Part shown: piece by piece, positions 56,850 to 64,000 of the stretch
How positions within the stretch are numbered: position 1 is the first letter of the stretch
Layout: every line of letters starts with the position of its first letter
Origin: Panopea generosa
Lineage: Eukaryota > Mollusca > Bivalvia > Adapedonta > Hiatellidae
Direction: 5' to 3'
Assembly (NCBI GenBank): GCA_029582155.1
Contig: CM055897.1
Coordinates: 18,307,535-18,371,534, forward strand
DNA length: 64,000 nucleotides
The notes under the pieces: model-generated
Seen by the model: the letters and a program-made list of their open reading frames with translations, nothing else
What the model was told of the DNA's origin: nothing
The model's database searches: none
Position numbers and translations under genes: made by a program

Positions 56850-57048
56850 ATTTTAATGCCATCGAGGGTGAACAGATGATCAGCTTATCTAACCAATCTA
56901 ACCTGGGATCCTCAAAAGGTTAACCGTAACTGGCGCACACCTATCTCCGCAAGGAACTGATGACGTTCCTACTAGAATCAGCAGGTGAGAACCAAATGAC
57001 AATAAGACGCAATGTTGTATATCAATCGGGCCGGACGGGGAATCTAAC
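56850..57048 (-). mobile_element. SINE type D, partial
   Basis: Reads on the + strand as ATGCCATCGAGGGTGAACAG, ATGATCAGCTTATCTAACCA, TGGGATCCTCAAAAGG, GAACTGATGACGTTCC and ATTATATCAATCGGGC-like remnants. Much of the tRNA-like head is missing. Confidence 0.65.
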
Positions 57049-57189
57049 TCATTATATAAATAATATGATATATAATAAATTACCCCTTGGATATCTGTTA
57101 GTCGTGCTATCGAATAAACAGACTGTGCATAGTGTATTTAACGATAATTATCATTATAATTTCATCAACAAGTGTCAACATAATTGTAA

Positions 57190-58519
57190 GAGGAAAAAAC
57201 AGTGAATCATTTACAGTTCATAATTTTATGTTGTTTTTTTAGTTCTACTATGTGTTAAGTAAATAAATATTACATTATGCTGAGTGTGACAGTGATATTG
57301 CCAACCTGAGTAACTCACTGTTAACCGAGGCAATGTTACTGTAAGCCTCAGCAGAATGTTATATCTTAAAGCAATTTTGCACTATATAGTATATATACGT
57401 CATTTCCATATTGGAAAAAAACAGCAGCCAGTTGATTATGATTTCAAATGGTTTCATTAAAACTGCATATTGTTGTATTGATATTGATTAGATCTATATA
57501 ATAAACAAATAACCAGTCAAAACATAGTTAAGTTTTGATCAGTTTTTAAGTATTTAAGTAAAATGTCTGTGAAACAGAAGACATATACATGTGACAGTTT
57601 AAAAAAATGCACCCGTAAGAGCGGTACAGAGCAGTTGTGACATAATTGTATAAATAATATTACCCGCTTAAGCGGTCATTAGGGCAATTTGATGAAAACG
57701 TAGTACCTGCTATCTGCATTATTGTTTTACGTAATTTTAAAGATATTACTTAAGATTTGACGCACAAAACACAACGACGTCATACGTCATGTACGTCATA
57801 CGACGTCGTCACCAACGAAAATGACACCGCTACATGCGATATGGCCAGTTCAGATGGACGCGGTTAGTTTCACGCCGAGAGTCAGAGACTCCCAGAATAA
57901 AATAGGTACGTACTAAACATTTTATGGAAAGATATTCTTATTGGCTACGATGGATCAACGCACCAATTAAACAGATATATGAACGGTTATTTTTCACGCA
58001 ACGATTGGGACATTATAAACATACATGATGCAAATATGAAACTCACATCAAACTTATTTTGAAATGGACAGAACTATCAGCGATGGTTCGATCAATAACC
58101 CCGTGTGCTTATGTTGCAACAAAAGATATCTGTAGCTCCATCGCGAGTCAGTATTACCTATATCTGTCTATACTGCCAGGAATGGTGCACAGGGTGGAAA
58201 TACGGAGTGTAAAATGGGAAGTTTGTTCAGTGAGATTAAAAAGATAAAATACTAAAGTTGGTGAGTTGAGCTTTAAAGACAAAAATGTGCTTTATGATTA
58301 CGAGATGCAGGATGCCCTTCAATAACAGTTCGATTAGTGACATTACATTATTTTGATTATCATATCTCCTTCATATTTTCCACACAAATAAACAAATTCA
58401 CATCTGACCGAAATACTAAATACATCGATTTTTAACGATACATCTCTTGGAAAACATTCAATATGGATTTTTCTTATTTATAAAGTGTTTGCTTATTTTC
58501 AACTTGTGCAGTTGATTAA
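57190..58519. other. Intergenic, CRE-like cluster but no gene
   Basis: No coding unit is recognised. A cluster of ACGTCA-type motifs lies at 57775-57812, followed by an ATG at 57841 that opens only nine codons. The frame at 58059-58247 is unrecognised. Confidence 0.4.
57775..57812. promoter_or_regulatory. Cluster of CRE-like half sites, imperfect palindrome
   Basis: GACGTCATACGTCATG is followed directly by TACGTCATACGACGTCGTCA: four CGTCA half sites and two GACGTC palindromes within 38 bp. Whether it is a functional promoter element is not shown. Confidence 0.3.
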
Positions 58520-58805
58520 TTGGTTGAATATTTAGCGTAATTTTCATGCCATCGAGTGCTAACAGACGACCAGTTAACCTAACCACTGTTTCCTGGGATC
58601 CTGAAAGGCTAACCTATACTCTAGCACACCCCGTCTCCGCTTGTAACTGATAATTTCCCCACTTGAATCAGCGTTGAGCGATAAATGATAATGCGACACA
58701 ATGTCGAATATCAATCATTAAAGAGACTGTTGTGGGGCATGGATTCGACCCCTGGACTGATAGTCAGACGTGTTACCGACTAAACTTATCGGGCCTGGCT
58801 CAACT
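58520..58805 (-). mobile_element. SINE type D
   Basis: Minus-strand order: a tRNA-like head (GATAAGTTTAGTCGGTAACA, GGGGTCGAATCC), then blocks shared with 60765-61060 through to CATCGAGTGCTAACAGACGA read on the + strand, and a GCGTAAT end. Confidence 0.75.
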
Positions 58806-58914
58806 TTTGCAAATAATATTATTAGAAAGTAGCAGTTTATACATGTACAACTAGTCAGAGGTGAGATTAGTTCAATAGTAACCTGGTATGTTTAGAATTC
58901 GTCAATGCATGACC

Positions 58915-59010
58915 CAGGGCGGAAGTGATAAAGTGATAGCGGTCACCCATCCAAGTACTAACCCCGTACTTCGTTGCTTAACTTCCAAAACAGTCAGTGC
59001 ACTTCAATCG
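58915..59010 (-). pseudogene. 5S rRNA-derived fragment
   Basis: On the minus strand it reads GGAAGTTAAGCAACG..., GGGTTAGTACTTGGATGGGT and GACCGC. This reproduces the internal promoter and loop D/E region of eukaryotic 5S rRNA (GGAAGCTAAGCA, TTAGTACTTGGATGGG). The 5' third is too diverged to follow. It is a degenerate 5S copy or the head of a 5S-derived SINE, not a working gene. Confidence 0.75.
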
Positions 59011-59039
59011 TGTCGCTGTAAAAACTACAGTGAAATTGA

Positions 59040-59215
59040 TAAAGTTTTGGCCTCTCACGCCAGAGGTTGCGGGTTTGATCCATAGTTCGACCCGACGCCT
59101 CTCATAAAACAACACTCAGTACTAGTTCTACAAAGGAAGCGGACTCGAGAGCGGTTTATATAAGCTCTGAGCTTTTATCACAATTAAGCTAAAATATTTT
59201 AGTATGCACTAAACA
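59040..59215 (+). mobile_element. SINE type E (tRNA-like head)
   Basis: A head with GCGGGTTTGATCC (B box) is followed by ACACTCAGTACTAGTTCTAC, AAAGGAAGCGGACTCGAGAG, CTCTGAGCTTTTATCACAAT and TTAAGCTAAAATATTTTAGT. It is recognised as a repeat because 39600-39690 carries the same body. It lies directly after the opposite-strand 5S-like piece. Confidence 0.6.
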
Positions 59216-59376
59216 TCATTAAAAGTGAACCACAGGTTCTTCCAACTAAGATTCGGCCCTCCCTCTACAAGTAACAAATTTAAAATGTATCACAGAACAA
59301 ATTACATGTTTATATGCTAATATAAACAATTACAAACATACGGTAAGTGATTGAGAGAGCGAGAGAGAGAGGGAGA

Positions 59377-59420
<44 letters not shown>

Positions 59421-60764
59421 AAAGGTGAGGTGGTGAAAGAGATAAAGATAGATAGAGAGAGAATGAGGGGAGAGAGGGAGAGAGAGAGAAATTCTATAAG
59501 CAGAGAGAAAAACTGGAGTATATGATTAATTTTCTTATTTCCTCTTTTTTGCGTACAACAATGGCTGCTATGTATTCAGATACTTGTAGTGTGTTGAAAA
59601 TGACTAATCTCAGAACTATCGTTCAAATTCATATTAAGGGGGAGGATTAAACAAACCCAACTAGTTCATATATAAGCACAGATAAATACATCATAAGTAT
59701 ATTAATACATATTTTTGTATCATATTTCACAAAAAAAAACAATTGCTTTTTTTGGCTAGACACACTAACAGATATTTTTATTAATAGTTTAACAAATAAA
59801 CAAGCTACACAACGGACCGAAATACTAAAACATCGATTGTTACCGACACTCAACTGTTGGATAACACTCAAGATTGATTTTTCTCGATTTATAAAGAGTT
59901 TGATTATCTTCAACTTGTGCAAATAGTTTGAATAAATTATGATTTTTAATAAGTGCTCAATACAGATATACGCACTTGACAAAAGCCATACACAAAAGTT
60001 CCGTGTATATATTAGAATATTGCTACTTGATGGAAGCAGTATTGAAATATTCGTATCGGTCTTGTTTGTTTTTGTAAATACTTACATAAAGAACCGTATT
60101 TGTGTAAATAAGATTTCACATGTCTAATCCGAGTTTACTTACACTATCTTTTATTGCATTAGATAAATAGCTTGATCTCAGTTCATTACAAGCAAATAAA
60201 GTTTAACACCCGGAGTTTAAAGGTACGAAACGCGTCTGATACATGTTGTCTAAGTTTGGTATCGCTAACCAACGAAGGGACCAACTTAGAACTTTCACGA
60301 GTAACCGTATAATTTTATTTGAATTCTATTTTCCCCCTGCTTTTTAATGCCTCAATGGAGAGGATTGACACACATCGTATTCACTTGACTACGGACAGTT
60401 CTTTTTTTTGCTGTCTCTTTCGATTCCTACTGTTTAAGCCTCAATGGATAATAAATATTCGACGTATACATTTTTATTATTCATTATATGAAAAACAAAT
60501 TATATGCATTTTGACATCATCTAATTCACATTGAGCAAGTTAACGAAATATAGTAATCTTGCTGATAGTATAGACGAGCCAATGATATTATATGCGGATA
60601 TTTTCACGATGGGTTATGTATGTCAAAACCATTTTTGATATTTTTTTGTCAATATATTAATTAATTTGCAATAAAATGTAACTGAATTAAAACAAAACAA
60701 TAAAATATACGTTTTAAAGTTTTTATACACTATTTTGACATTTCCTGTGCTCGTTAGCCGATTT
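59216..60764. other. Intergenic, GA repeat only
   Basis: It contains the GA-rich tract at 59353-59490. The minus-strand frame at 59647-59982 is rich in Ile, Leu and Lys, as chance frames in AT-rich DNA are. Nothing is recognised. Confidence 0.45.
59353..59490. repeat. GA-rich microsatellite
   Basis: Interrupted GA units with GGGA and GATA variants over about 140 bp. Confidence 0.93.
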
Positions 60765-61060
60765 TTTGATTGATTTATTATTTAGCGTCATTATGCCATC
60801 GAGGGCTAACAGACGATCAGTTACATGTATTCTAACCACTGTTTCTTGGGATCCTGAAAGATAAACCAGTACTCGACACACCTATCTCCACAAATAACTG
60901 ATAACTTTCCAAATTGAATGAGAGGTGAGACACAAATGATAATGAGAAACAATGTCGTATACCAATCATCAAGGATACTGTGGCCGGGCAGGAATTCGAA
61001 CTGACGACCCTTGGATTGATAATCAGACACGCTACCGACTAAGCTAACCGGACCCAGCTC
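60765..61060 (-). mobile_element. SINE type D, best-preserved copy
   Basis: On the minus strand it begins GGGTCCGGTTAGCTTAGTCG (A box) with GTCAGTTCGAATTCCTGCCC (B box), followed by a roughly 200-bp body with TTATCAGTTATTTGTGGAGA, TTTCAGGATCCCAAGAAACA and CCCTCGATGGCATAATGACG, ending GCTAAATAATAAATCAATCA. About 295 bp long. Confidence 0.8.
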
Positions 61061-61302
61061 GTAAAAGAATCGTGTCAGTTATGCAAATGAGCAACGGTTC
61101 TACAGATATGATTCTTATTAAACGGCGTAAGAATCCGCCTTCACGGACTGGAGACTGGAACTACTTCTTATATAACGTCGATACTTGTAATATTAAAATT
61201 GAAAATCTTCTACACTGTTTTTTTTTAAATTTTGATTAATAGTTTTTTGGATACTTTTGGCGATATCTTTTAATGACTACCATATTTCTCTCTCTGAAAT
61301 CC

Positions 61303-61650
61303 CAATGCAGCGGTTGTCTTGGGGCAGATCATCCTACTCGCATGCGGAAGGTCGTTGGTTCGATCCCCGACTGGGTAATACCAAATACTTGAAATCTTGT
61401 GCCAGAAGCTTCCTTGCTTGGCGCTCAACATTTAGAGGTTAATTTTAGGTCTGGTCGGCCCGGTCCTGCGTCATTATAATGTGACTGGGAGGGTGGGGGG
61501 AGGGGGTGGGGGGTCATACCATATATCTGCAACATGAAACTCCAGTGTACGGACAGCGCTCAGAGTACTGTCTCAAGACATCGTCGCGATATAACTGGAA
61601 AATGGTTTATAGTGACGCTAAACACAATACAGCAACAACTGAAGTAAACA
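61303..61650 (+). mobile_element. SINE type A, second copy
   Basis: It has the same order of blocks as the copy at 10881-11195: a tRNA-like head with GGTTCGATCCCC, TTGGCGCTCAACATTTAGAG, AATGTGACTGGGAGGG, ACTGTCTCAAGACATCGTCG, CGATATAACTGGAAAA, and the end GTGACGCTAAACACAATACA with a CAACAA tail. A G-rich expansion follows the GACTGGGAGGG block. Confidence 0.8.
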
Positions 61651-62335
61651 AGAAGACTGTTAAATATACGCCTGTACAGTCGGGCGAGTACCTTTACAGT
61701 TAGGACCGATATGTATGATGGCCAATAACCGGATTCATCAGGATTCTCAGGGATTTAATCAAATTGCGAACATGTGCAATATTGCAACTTAAACATACAC
61801 GCATTAAATAAGGAGGATTTGTAATTTATTTAGGTGAGTTCATAATTAGAAGGCGATCCACTTTAAAATTTAATACATTATTTAATTTATATATTCATTT
61901 CTCTCTCTTCTCAATCCTTTTATTCCTTGTTTTTCTCTTTTATATTTATGTCAGTTAATTTTAATATAAGTAATTTATTTTTAATTACTGTATCTGTTAA
62001 ATTATCATTTTAATTCTACTGCAAGAATATATAGTTGACATATTATCATGTGGACGTCCGATAACTAGTTTTCAGATACACGTATGTTTCTATTTAAATC
62101 AAACAATTTATTGCATTGAATGCAAATATCGATTTGGCGCCATGTATGACTTATCGGAGCAAAACTGGACCATGTCGTACCTTATCGCATTGGAAATGTT
62201 TACTTTTTGGAAAACAGGGTATGTAAAGCACGACTAATAAATATAAATAAACCCTTCTGCTATATCGTTTACATGGGGTACTGTAACATGCGTAAAGGAA
62301 GGCACCTCGGAGAGAGAAAACGAGAGGAATATGTT

Positions 62336-62394
<59 letters not shown>

Positions 62395-62760
62395 GTAATA
62401 GAGATATGTAGAGAAAGAGACATACATAAAAAGGGAGAGATAGCAAGGGAAAGAAAGGTAGATAACTTGAGAAATAGAAAGAAAGAGAAGCAACGAGGGA
62501 GAGAAGGCACGTCATGGCACGGTATTATATTTCATGGCACGTTACGTTAGACATGCCACTGTAGCGGCGCAACATGCACATGCACAAACGCGCATTATTT
62601 TGCTTAAGAGCTCATCAGAGCACACAAAAACGTACTGCACAGTATCGCGCATCATCGTACGCCATTTAACTACATCAAGTTCTACATGCTGTTTCGTTAA
62701 TATTAATAGTATTTCAATTTAATTGCGAAGTAAGCCAGAGTTTTGTGACACCTGTCATAT
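61651..62760. other. Intergenic, no gene seen
   Basis: AT-rich DNA followed by a GA microsatellite. The apparent Ser/Leu-rich minus-strand frames at 62151-62515 are translations of that microsatellite. Confidence 0.5.
62338..62392. repeat. GA microsatellite
   Basis: About 26 GA units with a single GC interruption near the end. Confidence 0.97.
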
Positions 62761-62784
62761 GTGAAGAATACGAACGCATCTTAA

Positions 62785-64000
62785 AAGTTACGAGATGAGA
62801 ATTTTGAGATGCGTGTTATGATATGATAGTTGTGAGATGAGAGATACGAGTTACGAAATAAGAGATGGTAGTTACGAGATGAGAGATACGAGTTACGAGA
62901 TGAGAGATGCGAGTTACGAGATGAGAACTGTGAGATGCGTGTTAGGATATGATAGTTGTGAAATGAGAGATACGAGTTACGAGATTAGAGATGCGAGTTA
63001 CGAGATGAGAGATACGAGTTTCGAGATAAGAGATGCGAGTTACGAGATGAGAGATACGAGTTACGAGATAAGAGATGCGAGTTACGAGATGAGAACTGTA
63101 CGATGCGTGTTAGGATATGATAGTTGTGAAATGAGAGATACGAGTTACGAGATGAGAGATGCGAGTTACAAGATGAGAGATACGAGTTAAGAAATGAAAG
63201 ATGCGAGTAACGTGATGAGAACTGTGAGATGCGTGTTAGGATATGATAGTTGTGAAATGAGAGATACGAGTTACGAGATGAGAGATGCGAGTTACGAGAT
63301 GAGAGATACGAGTTACGAAATGAAAGATGCGAGTAACGTGATGAGAACTGTGAGATGCGTGTTAGGATATGATAGTTGTGAAATGAGAGATACGAGTTAC
63401 GAGATGAGAGATGCGAGTTACGAGATGAGAGATACGAGTTACGAAATGAAAGATGCGAGTAACGTGATGAGAATTGTGAGATGCGTGTTAGGATATGATA
63501 GTTGTGAAATGAGAGATACGAGTTACGAGATGAGAGATGCGAGTTACAAGATGAGAGATACGAGTTACGAGATGAGAGATACGAGTTACGAAATGAGAGA
63601 TGCGAGTTACGAGATGAAAGGTACGAGTTACGAGATGAGAGATGCGAGTAACGAGATGAGAGATATGAGTTACGAAATGAAAGATGGGAGTAACGTGATG
63701 AGAATTGTGAGATGCGTGTTAGGATATGATAGTTGTGAAATGAGAGATACGAGTTACGAGATGAGAGATGCGAGTTACAAGATGAGAGATACGAGTTACG
63801 AGATGAGAGATGCGAGTTACGAGATGAGAGATACGAGTTTCGAGATAAGAGATGCGAGTTACGAGATGAGAGATACGAGTTACGAGATAAGAGATGCGAG
63901 TTACGAGATGAGAACTGTACGATGCGTGTTAGGATATGATAGTTGTGAAATGAGAGATACGAGTTACGAGATGAGAGATGCGAGTTACGAGATGAGAGAT
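62785..64000. repeat. 21-bp satellite with 126-bp higher-order unit, runs off the window
   Basis: The basic unit is GAGATACGAGTTACGAGATGA (21 bp) with GATGCGAGTTAC variants. A marker variant, GTTAGGATATGATAGTTGTG (GTTATG in the first), recurs at 62815, 62941, 63109, 63235, 63361, 63487, 63718 and 63928. The intervals are 126, 168, 126, 126, 126, 231 and 210 bp, all multiples of 21. A 117-codon frame at 62837-63190 (SYEMRDA repeats) follows from the period and is not called a gene. Confidence 0.96.

Noticed and set aside
58059-58247. Possible zinc-binding or B-box-like remnant (PVCLCCNK in one frame)
   Set aside because: Too few cysteines and no continuation in a single frame; no exon boundaries supported.
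62151-62515. Ser/Leu-rich and Arg/Glu-rich frames
   Set aside because: Translations of a GA microsatellite.

Overview
The window reads as AT-rich, intron-rich invertebrate DNA, most likely from a mollusc and probably a bivalve. Three things support this: one widely split gene with canonical GT-AG introns, several tRNA-derived SINE types of the kind common in molluscs, and a heavy load of minisatellites and short inverted-repeat elements. The species assignment is inference; no taxonomic marker gene is present.

The only host gene I can reconstruct with confidence runs on the + strand from 22917 to 53975. It has 18 exons, all intron phases fit, and they add up to 2172 nt or 723 codons plus a stop. 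The product is a compact Stealth-family GlcNAc-1-phosphotransferase related to GNPTAB, the alpha/beta precursor that marks lysosomal hydrolases with mannose-6-phosphate in the Golgi. It has an N-terminal signal anchor, Stealth CR1 (VYTWVNGSD), CR2 ([16 protein letters not shown] and YLNDD), one Notch/LNR module, CR3, an EF-hand loop and CR4. It lacks the second LNR, the DMAP1-binding region, the long spacer and the C-terminal membrane anchor of the vertebrate protein. Several normally acidic conserved positions look replaced.

Layout: 1-3955 is a 39-bp satellite with a 156-bp higher-order pattern. About 3990-5260 is a broken DIRS-like retroelement fossil, followed by a TCCGGA repeat cluster. 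8020-8716 is an inverted-repeat element with an amplified end; a second copy lies in intron 6 of the gene. 10881-11195 is a SINE. 13796-17960 is a 50-bp satellite and 19861-21065 a 34-bp satellite. 22917-54067 is the gene, whose introns carry SINEs, small inverted-repeat elements, a 68-bp minisatellite, microsatellites, a G-rich tract, a 21-bp minisatellite and an unrecognised decayed coding stretch. 54120-54460 is a 16-bp minisatellite. 55980-61650 holds a perfect hairpin, a CRE-like cluster, SINEs and a 5S-rRNA-derived fragment. 62760 to the end is another 21-bp satellite with a 126-bp higher-order period, which runs off the window.

Most other open reading frames are by-products of the tandem arrays (periods of 39 and 21 bp are multiples of three) or chance frames in AT-rich DNA.
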